Positions 34,237 through 40,849 of a stretch of DNA of 64,000 nucleotides are shown here, piece after piece (position 1 is the stretch's first letter; each line of letters opens with the position of its first letter). The translations under genes and the position numbers were made by a program. The notes under the pieces were generated by a model, which saw only the letters and a list, made by a program, of their open reading frames with translations, did not search any database and was not told the origin of the DNA. The stretch lies in NCBI RefSeq assembly GCF_022026395.1, contig NZ_CP041767.1, positions 1,009,001 through 1,073,000 of the forward strand. The letters run 5' to 3'. This DNA comes from Brevibacillus brevis. GTDB lineage: Bacteria > Bacillota > Bacilli > Brevibacillales > Brevibacillaceae.

Positions 34237-34971
34237 ATGGGACTGGCAAATGACCAAATCGAAACGGTGGCAGATTCAAGAGATAACGATACTTTTCGCC
34301 AAGGTGTAAAGGATTGTGTCCCTACGCTACTCGGTTATTTAAGTATTGGATTCGCTGCTGGTGTGATCGAAAGGACAGCGGGTCTGAGTATAACTGAAAT
34401 AGCCCTGATGTGTTTAATTCTTTATGCTGGCTCAGCCCAATTTATCGCTGCCGGAATGATGGCAGCAAGCAGTTCGATTACCACCATTATTATTACCATT
34501 TTCTTTGTTAATCTTCGGCATCTTTTACTTAGTGCAGCCCTGGCACCATATTTTCGGCATCTTTCTCCGCTTAGAAACATGCTAGTAGGGTCTCTACTTA
34601 CCGACGAGTCGTTTGGAGTTGCGATCAACGAAGCTGCAAAAAAGAATTACATTAGTGAAAAATGGATGCACGGTCTAAATGTAACTGCTTATCTAAACTG
34701 GTGCGTAGCCAATATAGCGGGAGCATTCTTGGGACAATGGATTTCAAATCCCGAAACATTAGGTTTGGATTTTGCTTTGACAGCGATGTTTATTGGACTT
34801 CTGGTACTTTCGATGTTAAGTCGAAAGAAAATCAGACGTGATGTGGTTGTCGCGATAATCGCAGTTGTTATTGCTGTGGGAGCCAGTTCGGTATTGTCTA
34901 GCAGTATGGGAGTTATTGTTGCTACAATTTTTGCTTCAACGATAGGGATGGTGATGGAAAAATGGAAGTAA
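34237..34971 (+). CDS. azlC: AzlC family amino-acid exporter subunit
   Basis: A 244-residue membrane protein with about seven or eight helices, of the AzlC/YgaZ family. The first domain has the family pattern GVKDCVPTLLGYLSIGFAAGV, LILYAGSAQFIAAGMMAA and NLRHLLLSAALAPYF. AzlC with its small partner AzlD exports branched-chain amino acids and analogues such as 4-azaleucine. AAGGAGG precedes the ATG by 7 bases; azlD overlaps its end by 10 bases. Confidence 0.93.
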   Translation: MGLANDQIETVADSRDNDTFRQGVKDCVPTLLGYLSIGFAAGVIERTAGLSITEIALMCLILYAGSAQFIAAGMMAASSSITTIIITIFFVNLRHLLLSAALAPYFRHLSPLRNMLVGSLLTDESFGVAINEAAKKNYISEKWMHGLNVTAYLNWCVANIAGAFLGQWISNPETLGLDFALTAMFIGLLVLSMLSRKKIRRDVVVAIIAVVIAVGASSVLSSSMGVIVATIFASTIGMVMEKWK

Positions 34972-35294
34972 GATTGGATGTTTTTTTGATGATTGTAGGA
35001 ACAGCAATTGTTACATTCATCCCAAGAGTCCTTCCTCTTATGGTATTGAGTCGTTTTCAATTGCCAGATTGGGCAACACGGTGGTTAAGCTATGTCCCCA
35101 TATCTGTTATGGCTGCTCTAGTAGCGCAAGAGGTATTTAAACATGGTGAAAATATTTCTTTTTCTACAAACAATGTCGAACTTCTAGCAGCCATACCAAC
35201 CTTTTTCATTGCGATAAAAACACGTAGCTTATTGGTAACTGTACTCGCAGGCATTATTGCCGTGATGGTTTTACGTTTTTTGTTTCCAGCTTGA
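34962..35294 (+). CDS. azlD: AzlD family amino-acid exporter subunit
   Basis: A 110-residue protein with four hydrophobic helices, the small partner of AzlC. Typical AzlD features are TAIVTFIPRVLPLMVLSRFQLPDWATRWLSYVPISVMAALVAQEV at the front and the short hydrophobic TVLAGIIAVMVLRFLF end. The gene overlaps azlC, which keeps the two subunits in step. Confidence 0.92.
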   Translation: MEVRLDVFLMIVGTAIVTFIPRVLPLMVLSRFQLPDWATRWLSYVPISVMAALVAQEVFKHGENISFSTNNVELLAAIPTFFIAIKTRSLLVTVLAGIIAVMVLRFLFPA

Positions 35295-35400
35295 TCGCTT
35301 CAAAATGTTCATGTGATTTCCGTTTTCTTTCCTGACCATAACTGTCAGTGAAGTTGTTTTACAATTCATTTGTACATGAAGTTACAGGGAGGGAATCACT

Positions 35401-35982
35401 TTGAAGGAAGTGCTCATTTTTATTACGGATGGTTTTGCTGATTGGGAGGCAAGTTACGTCAGTTCAGAGTTGAACAAGCCAGGAACAGGATATCGTGTAA
35501 AGACCATCGCCATTGATCAGGAACCTAAAGTTTCGATGGGTGGTTTAACGGTCCTTCCAGATTATAGCGTAAACGCATTTAACCCGATTGAGGACATCGC
35601 CATGTTAATCATACCTGGCGGAACGGGATGGAGAGAAGAAAAGAATCAGATAGCAAAAGTAGTGGTTGATTATTGTGTGAGCAAGAATATTCCTGTCGCA
35701 GCCATCTGTGATGCTACGACTTTTTTGGGGAATCACGGATTTTTGGACAATCATAAACATACAGGCAATACGTTACCTTATTTGAAGGAAGGAGCTCCCA
35801 ACTACAGAGGAGATCAACATTATGTAGAGGGTCAGTCAATCCGGGACGAGAATCTCATCACTGCGAATGGAAGCGGTGCATTGGAGTTTTCAAGGCATAT
35901 TTTGGAGAGATTGGGTGTTTTGGAAGGCGAGGAATTGAATCAATGGTACGAAATATTTAAAAAGGGCTACTTTCCCTCCTAG
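35401..35982 (+). CDS. DJ-1/PfpI family protein (type 1 glutamine amidotransferase-like)
   Basis: A 193-residue flavodoxin-like protein of the DJ-1/PfpI superfamily. The opening VLIFITDGFADWEASYV has the acidic residue near the active site, IIPGGTGWREE is the glycine elbow, and AAICDATTFLGNHGFLDNHKHTGN carries the nucleophile cysteine (AAIC) and the following His. It resembles Bacillus YdeA. Members act as chaperones, glyoxalases or proteases; which applies here is unclear. The start is TTG behind GGGAGGG. Confidence 0.88.
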   Translation: MKEVLIFITDGFADWEASYVSSELNKPGTGYRVKTIAIDQEPKVSMGGLTVLPDYSVNAFNPIEDIAMLIIPGGTGWREEKNQIAKVVVDYCVSKNIPVAAICDATTFLGNHGFLDNHKHTGNTLPYLKEGAPNYRGDQHYVEGQSIRDENLITANGSGALEFSRHILERLGVLEGEELNQWYEIFKKGYFPS

Positions 35983-36016
35983 CGGTTTGGTAGACACGAT
36001 ATGCCCCCATCAAATG

Positions 36017-36053
36017 AAAAGCCGAAGACCTGAATCGAAAAGGGTCTTCGGTT
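36017..36053. terminator. Bidirectional terminator
   Basis: AAGCCGAAGACC and GGGTCTTCGGTTT pair over 12 bases across an 11-base loop, closing the PfpI-like gene and possibly the convergent 36090 gene. Confidence 0.8.
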
Positions 36054-36089
36054 TAATAATGACAACGAATTTCCTGACATATTTATTTT

Positions 36090-36659
36090 TCATAATGTAC
36101 TAAGCCGTAATTCATAGAAATACTGCACAATTGGATGCTTTAACTTCATCTTCTCGGCCATATTCAAAATCCTCTTTTTCCCAACTCTTCTGTCCACCAA
36201 GGCTAGAATATTCAATAGGATATCATTGCTCTCTATGCTTTCCTCTATAGAAATAGATAAAAACTGATTAGCCACAACGATAAAATTTGATTTACTTAAT
36301 GTTGCCTGTGCTGACAAAAGCTCCTTTGCATATTCGGATATTTTTCTATTTCTTGCAATGACTTTTAGACGATCCTCCGGAACGTTCCCCTTGGTTTCAT
36401 TTCTGACTGCTTCCATTTCTTCATTGGTGATAGGAATTTGGATATCTGAATCATTCTTAATTTCCTGCTCCGTCTGATACCATCGGATTGAGCCAGTTAT
36501 ATCACTCATAGTAAGTACGTTCTTTTTATCTACGGAAATATAACAAATTCCGGATTTATCAGGTAAATAACGGTAACCGGTTGCACGGTATTCGACCCTT
36601 CCATTTAGCGCAGGACAGAGAAAGCTCTCCAGTTGTTTCTTCACTTTGCTCCAGGACAT
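36090..36659 (-). CDS. SF0329-like protein of unknown function
   Basis: A 189-residue soluble protein. The N-terminal region, KVKKQLESFLCPALNGRVEYRATGYRYLPDKSGICYISVDKKNVLTMSD, is the recognisable part and matches what I know as SF0329-family proteins; the second half is helical and Lys/Glu-rich (EYAKELLSAQATLSKSNFIVVANQFLSIS). No catalytic motif stands out. TAGGAGG precedes the ATG by 5-6 bases. The function is unknown. Confidence 0.65.
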   Translation of the reverse strand: MSWSKVKKQLESFLCPALNGRVEYRATGYRYLPDKSGICYISVDKKNVLTMSDITGSIRWYQTEQEIKNDSDIQIPITNEEMEAVRNETKGNVPEDRLKVIARNRKISEYAKELLSAQATLSKSNFIVVANQFLSISIEESIESNDILLNILALVDRRVGKKRILNMAEKMKLKHPIVQYFYELRLSTL

Positions 36660-37003
36660 GTATCCTCCTATGTTCTCAAGGTCTTCTACCGGTATTTGCG
36701 GCAGTTACTCTTTTATTAACAATTATGCGTAACTTCTAGCTTATTATTGGCATAGATTGTTCCGTATGTAGCACAAAGTAACATACCACCACAAACCTCG
36801 TTGCTCACTTGAAAGTTTATGTTGTCTTTCTATGTGTCTATGCTATCAGCTCTAATTGTATCGACAAGCTTTTTGAAATGAAAATACTTTGCTATCATAT
36901 CATAACTTGATAAATTATCTTTATTTGTGTAAGGATTATATGCTTGGATGTCTTTATAAATCGGACTTGGACTATTTGAATCATGTTTCAAAGGGGGAGA
37001 ACG
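36660..37003. other. Gene-free AT-rich stretch
   Basis: About 340 bases between divergent genes. I see no open frame, no strong inverted repeat and no clear promoter beyond generally AT-rich sequence. It must hold the promoters of both flanking genes. Confidence 0.5.
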
Positions 37004-37534
37004 ATGTACATATATTTAGAGTTTGAAAACAAAATGGTTGATGAATTAGTAGAATTTTTAACATCAGAAACATGGAGTTTTCATGGACAGGAGAATCCTA
37101 CTGAGGAGTCTATAAGAGAAAAGGTAGCCAACGGAAATTATAACGAAAACGGGAACCAAACATTTTGGATCATGGATAATCATACAAAAATTGGTTTAAT
37201 AAGAGTGTTTGATTTAGAAGATCCCATATGTTTATTCGATTTGCGATTGAAAGAAAAGTTTAGAGGCAAAGGAATAGCAAAGGATGTCCTTAATTGGTTA
37301 AGTACATATGTATTCAATAAGTACACTCATATTATTAGAATCGAAGGTCATACCAGATATGATAATTTTGCGATGAGAAAAACGTTCTTTCATAGCGGAT
37401 TTGTAAAAGAATCTTATAACCGTAGATCATGGAGACAAGGCGGACAATTATTTGATTCTGTTGGGTATGCAATGATACGAGAAGACTGGGAGAACAATAC
37501 CAAAACAATAATAGAAGATACCTTTCCATACTAA
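37004..37534 (+). CDS. GNAT family N-acetyltransferase (RimJ/RimL-like)
   Basis: A 176-residue acetyltransferase. The acetyl-CoA loop is LKEKFRGKGIAKDVLNWL, the last strand is NFAMRKTFFHSGFVKE, and GLIRVFDLEDPICLFDLRL forms the central strands, in the style of RimJ/RimL and Bacillus ribosomal-protein acetyltransferases. The ATG at 37004 is chosen because GGGGGAG lies 4-5 bases ahead. The substrate is unknown. Confidence 0.86.
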   Translation: MYIYLEFENKMVDELVEFLTSETWSFHGQENPTEESIREKVANGNYNENGNQTFWIMDNHTKIGLIRVFDLEDPICLFDLRLKEKFRGKGIAKDVLNWLSTYVFNKYTHIIRIEGHTRYDNFAMRKTFFHSGFVKESYNRRSWRQGGQLFDSVGYAMIREDWENNTKTIIEDTFPY

Positions 37535-37577
37535 CTTAAAGGAAGCATAGGTGAAGAAGAATTCTGAAATGTAATAT

Positions 37578-37736
37578 ATGATCTTCAGTTTCCAAAACAT
37601 CCAAGAAATGGTGGATGATAGAAAAATACCTTCCTGTCAAAATAAAGGAAAGGTTTTAACGAATGAAGGCGATATTAAGTCGTGTATTAGGGCGGCGTTT
37701 TCGTGGAAGTTTCAGGGAATGAATGATACAATATGA
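37578..37736 (+). CDS. Possible small gene or remnant, 52 aa
   Basis: A 52-codon ATG-TGA frame with no clear ribosome site. The predicted peptide (MIFSFQNIQEMVDDRKIP..., ending in SWKFQGMNDTI) is polar. It ends right where the yjdF riboswitch begins. It could be a broken gene end; I have little confidence that it is expressed. Confidence 0.25.
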   Translation: MIFSFQNIQEMVDDRKIPSCQNKGKVLTNEGDIKSCIRAAFSWKFQGMNDTI

Positions 37737-37737
37737 G

Positions 37738-37870
37738 CCAGTAATATTGCAACGGGAACGAAAAAACACGGTTCGGTTGGTAGTCCGAACGCATGGTCAT
37801 AATTTTGGCCATGTCAGTAACCTTCCCCCCTCGGGATGTCCATCGTTACTCGTAATACTTTTTGAGGGGG
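37738..37870 (+). promoter_or_regulatory. yjdF riboswitch (azaaromatic sensor)
   Basis: The 130 bases before a YjdF-family gene are rich in paired elements: GTTCGG (37772-37777)/CCGAAC, CATGGTC/GGCCATG, GTAAC/GTTAC. A CCCCCTC segment at 37826-37832 is complementary to the gene's own ribosome site GAGGGGG at 37864-37870, giving a ready way to switch translation. Known yjdF RNAs sit exactly here and respond to azaaromatic compounds. The identification rests on gene context and structure, not on a covariance-model match. Confidence 0.75.
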
Positions 37871-37877
37871 AATATTT

Positions 37878-38288
37878 ATGAAGCTGACTGTCTACTATGA
37901 TGGTCAATTTTGGGTAGGTGTTGTAGAGGAAAATGATTTCGGTAAGTTAAAAGCAGGCAGATATTTATTTGGTTCTGAACCAAAGGATAATGAAATTCTG
38001 GAGTTCATCCAGAAAAATATTCATGAAGTCACAAACAAATTATCACAAGAGGTGGATATTAATACCTCTTGTGACCGAAGGGTTAATCCAAAGCGTTTAG
38101 CCAGACAAGTGGCTCGCGAGCTAAGCATGAAAGGAATCTCTTCTTATGCTCAAGAGGCTTTGAAATTGGAGTATGAGAAGAGAAAAATAGAGAAAAAAGT
38201 ATGCACTCGTCAGCAAAGAGACGAAATGAAGGAACGAAAAAGAGAATTAAGACTTCAAAAAGCTAAAGCTAAGCATCGTGGTAAATAA
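37878..38288 (+). CDS. yjdF: YjdF family protein (DUF2992)
   Basis: A 136-residue protein of the YjdF/DUF2992 family. The start MKLTVYYDGQFWVGVVE is the family signature (many members read DGQFWVGV), RVNPKRLARQVARELSMKGISSYAQEALKLEYEKRK continues it, and the tail is a Lys/Arg-rich helix (KERKRELRLQKAKAKHRGK), which suggests nucleic-acid contact. The biochemical role is unknown. Expression is probably controlled by the upstream riboswitch; GAGGGGG lies 7 bases before the ATG. Confidence 0.93.
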   Translation: MKLTVYYDGQFWVGVVEENDFGKLKAGRYLFGSEPKDNEILEFIQKNIHEVTNKLSQEVDINTSCDRRVNPKRLARQVARELSMKGISSYAQEALKLEYEKRKIEKKVCTRQQRDEMKERKRELRLQKAKAKHRGK

Positions 38289-38314
38289 TTTGGATAGTTT
38301 TTTATGCAAGTACG

Positions 38315-38363
38315 TGGGCTATCACCATCTTTTTTTAGTGGTGTAGCCCCACTTCTTTTTTAT
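38315..38363 (+). terminator. Terminator of yjdF
   Basis: TGGGCTATCACCA and TGGTGTAGCCCCA form a stem with an A/T loop; CTTCTTTTTT follows. Confidence 0.8.
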
Positions 38364-38409
38364 ATAAAAAACCCTGTTTATAAAGCTTGATAGAAAGGAG
38401 AATTTTGAC

Positions 38410-38496
38410 ATGCAGGGGCAAACGACTCCTGTAATTGTCCTTGCCTTGTGCTTCAGTAGACTGTCTCAAAGTAGGGGTTCATTTCCTATGACTTAA
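38410..38496 (+). pseudogene. Truncated start of an unidentified (membrane?) protein
   Basis: AAAGGAG lies 9 bases before an ATG whose 28-codon frame begins MQGQTTPVIVLALCFS, which looks like the first helix of a transporter, then turns polar and stops. The shift occurs next to GACTGTCTCAAAGTAGGGG, which resembles an insertion-sequence end. It is most likely a gene start whose body was lost. Frames are seen directly; the cause is inferred. Confidence 0.35.
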
Positions 38497-38536
38497 CTTC
38501 TGATGTAATGAAAAGATAATTTTAAGGAGGAAGAAA

Positions 38537-38809
38537 GTGGTGAATAATCAATGTAATTTAAAATGGGCTGATTTAAGCGATCCAGTTAAAACGATAATAG
38601 AACACATTGATACTAATTGTTGTGATGAAGATTTTCAAGTTGGAACGAAGCTAAATATACCGTATTTTAAGGGGAGATTCACTCAAGAAATGGCAGATGC
38701 AATTCTCGAATATCAATATTCAACTGAAAATTTAAACGAAAATTGTTATTCTGCCGAACTGCAAGATGGTGTATTGATGATAAAGTTCGTTAAGAGTTCA
38801 GAGAGATAG
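38537..38809 (+). CDS. Unknown small protein, 90 aa, possibly cut by an IS remnant
   Basis: A 90-residue acidic protein starting at GTG behind AAGGAGG (6 bases). It contains WADLSDPVKTIIEHIDTNCCDEDFQVGTKL and an EMADAILEYQYSTENL helix; I know no family. The last codons and stop lie where an IS3-type transposase remnant begins in another frame, so the native C-terminus may have been replaced. The surroundings suggest an accessory gene. Confidence 0.55.
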   Translation: MVNNQCNLKWADLSDPVKTIIEHIDTNCCDEDFQVGTKLNIPYFKGRFTQEMADAILEYQYSTENLNENCYSAELQDGVLMIKFVKSSER

Positions 38810-38919
38810 TTCGTTATGTCCAATTTTATAACCAGGAGCGCCCTCATCAATCTCTAAATGAAGCAAAACCCGATCAATTTTACGCCCATACTATCGAAAA
38901 ATCGCATCTTAAACACTAG
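38794..38919 (+). pseudogene. C-terminal remnant of an IS3-family transposase (OrfB)
   Basis: Forty-one codons between two stops encode EFREIVRYVQFYNQERPHQSLNEAKPDQFY..., the unmistakable end of the IS3-family rve integrase domain (the YNxERPHxSL motif). Nothing of the catalytic DDE core is left. About 40 bases further, TGTCTTGACAACGG (38961-38974) looks like the right inverted repeat of such an element. Confidence 0.8.
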
Positions 38920-38960
38920 GACTACGAAAAGGAGGACATAACTTATTCCTCAAAAAATCG

Positions 38961-38980
38961 TGTCTTGACAACGGAGAGCA
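38961..38980 (+). mobile_element. Possible right end of the IS3 remnant
   Basis: TGTCTTGACAACGGAGAGCA has the form of IS3-family (IS150-group) terminal repeats, and lies where the end is expected relative to the transposase stop. The left end is missing or unrecognisable, so this cannot be proven from the window. Confidence 0.4.
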
Positions 38981-39061
38981 TTACACCTCCATACTCTTAT
39001 TTATAAAGTCAATGGCATTATCATAAAGTCTTAGCGCTAGTATAGTTGTTTTATCCCACAT
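38981..39061 (-). pseudogene. Broken C-terminal gene fragment
   Basis: A minus-strand frame of 26 codons from an ATG (about 37 codons from the previous stop), reading MWDKTTILALRLYDNAIDFINKSMEV. It has protein-like composition, no ribosome site, and ends directly at the IS3 right end, as if a gene had been cut by the insertion. Between it and 39121 nothing else is seen. Confidence 0.3.
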
Positions 39062-39120
39062 AGTTTTCTTTTTCAATTCCCATAACACTTTATTAAATTT
39101 CTATTGTTTATTTGAAGTGT

Positions 39121-39753
39121 TTAATAGCTACGTAATAATATTTCAGCCTTTTTATCTTTTTTAATTTCGCGATTGTGATCATTGTATTCTGACCAAGAAT
39201 CTAAGATTAATCTTGGCTCGCCTTCAATTATGTCTTTTACCTTATTTAAGTTTCCCTGCTTGAACAAAGCTATTATTTCAATTAAGTCTTGACGATCTAG
39301 CAATTTAACGTGATTTATTCCTGCCAAAGTCTCACAAGACGTAGTGAAGCTTGAAGTCCCTATTACGATAGACTTCTTAGCTTTGTAAAATCTCATGGAG
39401 GAATAAACTTCTTGAATGGCACTAATCCCAATTGGATTATTTTCACTATAACGTTTAGCTTGGATGACGTTCCTTGTTCCAGAGCGATCATTAAAAACTA
39501 GATCGGCACCGAAATCTCTACTCCCAACTGTTTTGTATACACCTGAATAGCCTAGTGCTAAAAATAGGCGATAGAGATACATTTCAAACTCTGACCCGTC
39601 TTCCATTTTGTCAATTTGATTAATGTCAATACTTAGAGGATCGAAATCTTGTGTTTCCAATTGAACGTTTTTTGAAAATATTGCTTTTTTCTTAACTAAT
39701 ACAATAATGAAGGTCAAGACTATTAGTGTTATAGATATGCAAATATAAAGCAT
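39121..39753 (-). CDS. Membrane-anchored Mrr-type restriction endonuclease
   Basis: A 210-residue protein with an N-terminal transmembrane helix (residues 3-21, then KKK) and a PD-(D/E)xK Mrr_cat domain (about 52-175). The catalytic set is visible: Glu57 in GSEFEMYLYRLF, Asp84 in SRDFGADLVF, and Gln98-Ala-Lys100 in NVIQAKRY. The IGTSSFTTSC stretch is typical of Mrr-like domains. Mrr enzymes cleave modified or foreign DNA. It is the second gene of a pair with another predicted nuclease, 29 bases apart. TAGGAGG precedes the ATG by 6 bases. Confidence 0.85.
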   Translation of the reverse strand: MLYICISITLIVLTFIIVLVKKKAIFSKNVQLETQDFDPLSIDINQIDKMEDGSEFEMYLYRLFLALGYSGVYKTVGSRDFGADLVFNDRSGTRNVIQAKRYSENNPIGISAIQEVYSSMRFYKAKKSIVIGTSSFTTSCETLAGINHVKLLDRQDLIEIIALFKQGNLNKVKDIIEGEPRLILDSWSEYNDHNREIKKDKKAEILLRSY

Positions 39754-39782
39754 TTGTATCCTCCTAGAAATTCTCTTTGTAC

Positions 39783-40679
39783 CTAATAAGCCTGAATTCC
39801 AAATCTCAGTAATTTCTTAGGAAATACATCATCTAAGTTTTGGATATCTGTATCTGTTAGTTCAATAAGGTTAAATCCATATTTCCGATATATTTCTAGT
39901 TTTGATTTTTTCCTCTCAATATACTTTGAATCATTTTCAAGTCCCCAGTATTCAATGTAGACTTTTCCTACAGGAAGATAAAAATCACAATAAACATCTT
40001 CTTCAATGGGTAACTTTCTCTCATAGGCATGGACTATTTCCGACATATAGAGCCAATTATCAATAAGCATTTCGGCTTTTGATCTTACAACGTGCCCATC
40101 GGCGGCTCTATGCTTTGCTGGAAATTTATCTCGAAAACTTGTATCGACTTCATTGGACGTTTCGTTTCTCTCATCGAAGAACTCTCCATTTATTTGTTTA
40201 AACGTCTCGATAAGGCTTTTATTATTCAGAATGCTTTCCGGCCAGGTTACATAAGGAATACCGGTTTTTTCATACTCTAATTGTTTTCCACCAATATTTT
40301 CACCTAAATTAGTCAATACCCACCCTTTTCTATCTCTCTCTAACCAGCCTAGTTCGGAAAGGATTGGATTTATACGCAACTTTGACACTTTAAGAATCTG
40401 ACTCAATACAGTTGCATTTAAATATTTAGTATCTGTAGTTTTTGAGCTAATCATCGATTCAAGTTCTCGAATTATAGTGTCAGGCCATACAACCCAAGTT
40501 CCCCGTAATGAATCTGATTTATATTGTCCACCTTTATTCGTACCGGTATTTGTTAGTGTCCAAGCATTTTCAACTCTTTCCATCCATCCGATTTCTTGTA
40601 AGTATGAAAAAAGATCACTCGTAGAAACATGCAACAATTTTGAGAGTGCAGTTGTAGAGATGTATTTCTGATTACCCAT
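39783..40679 (-). CDS. Double winged-helix protein fused to a PD-(D/E)xK nuclease
   Basis: A 298-residue protein. Residues 6-70 and 86-150 are two copies of one domain (LSxLLxVS...LGW(M/L)ER...W(T/V)LTNxGxNxGG...WP(D/E)(T/S)I), similar to winged-helix domains of phage antirepressors. Residues 194-290 form a restriction-type nuclease: RSKAE with Glu203, CDFYLP with Asp232, YIEYWG with Glu243, then a Lys-rich helix and LIELTD. It lies 29 bases before the Mrr-type gene on the same strand and GGAGG precedes the ATG. It likely binds and cuts DNA; the pair may be a defence module. Confidence 0.72.
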   Translation of the reverse strand: MGNQKYISTTALSKLLHVSTSDLFSYLQEIGWMERVENAWTLTNTGTNKGGQYKSDSLRGTWVVWPDTIIRELESMISSKTTDTKYLNATVLSQILKVSKLRINPILSELGWLERDRKGWVLTNLGENIGGKQLEYEKTGIPYVTWPESILNNKSLIETFKQINGEFFDERNETSNEVDTSFRDKFPAKHRAADGHVVRSKAEMLIDNWLYMSEIVHAYERKLPIEEDVYCDFYLPVGKVYIEYWGLENDSKYIERKKSKLEIYRKYGFNLIELTDTDIQNLDDVFPKKLLRFGIQAY

Positions 40680-40798
40680 TTTTACCTCCTGAAAAACGAA
40701 ACTATTTTGTAGCTAAGTAGTTCAAAATACCTTATTTCGCCAAATTATTTCCAAGACCTCCGAAAAGCGACAAAAAAGAAACCTACTATTTCAAATGA

Positions 40799-40842
40799 GA
40801 AAGGCTAAACTCCCATTGCATCAAGGGAATTTAGCCTTTTCT
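40799..40842. terminator. Terminator of rlmD
   Basis: AAAGGCTAAACTCCC and GGGAATTTAGCCTTTT form a stem across a 10-base loop, with A and T runs on the two sides. The 100 bases between it and 40680 hold no gene. Confidence 0.85.
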
Positions 40843-40849
40843 TTAACAC

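Noticed and set aside
38410..38980. A complete IS3 element
   Set aside because: No DDE core, no orfA and no clear left end; only the last ~40 codons of OrfB and a possible right end remain.
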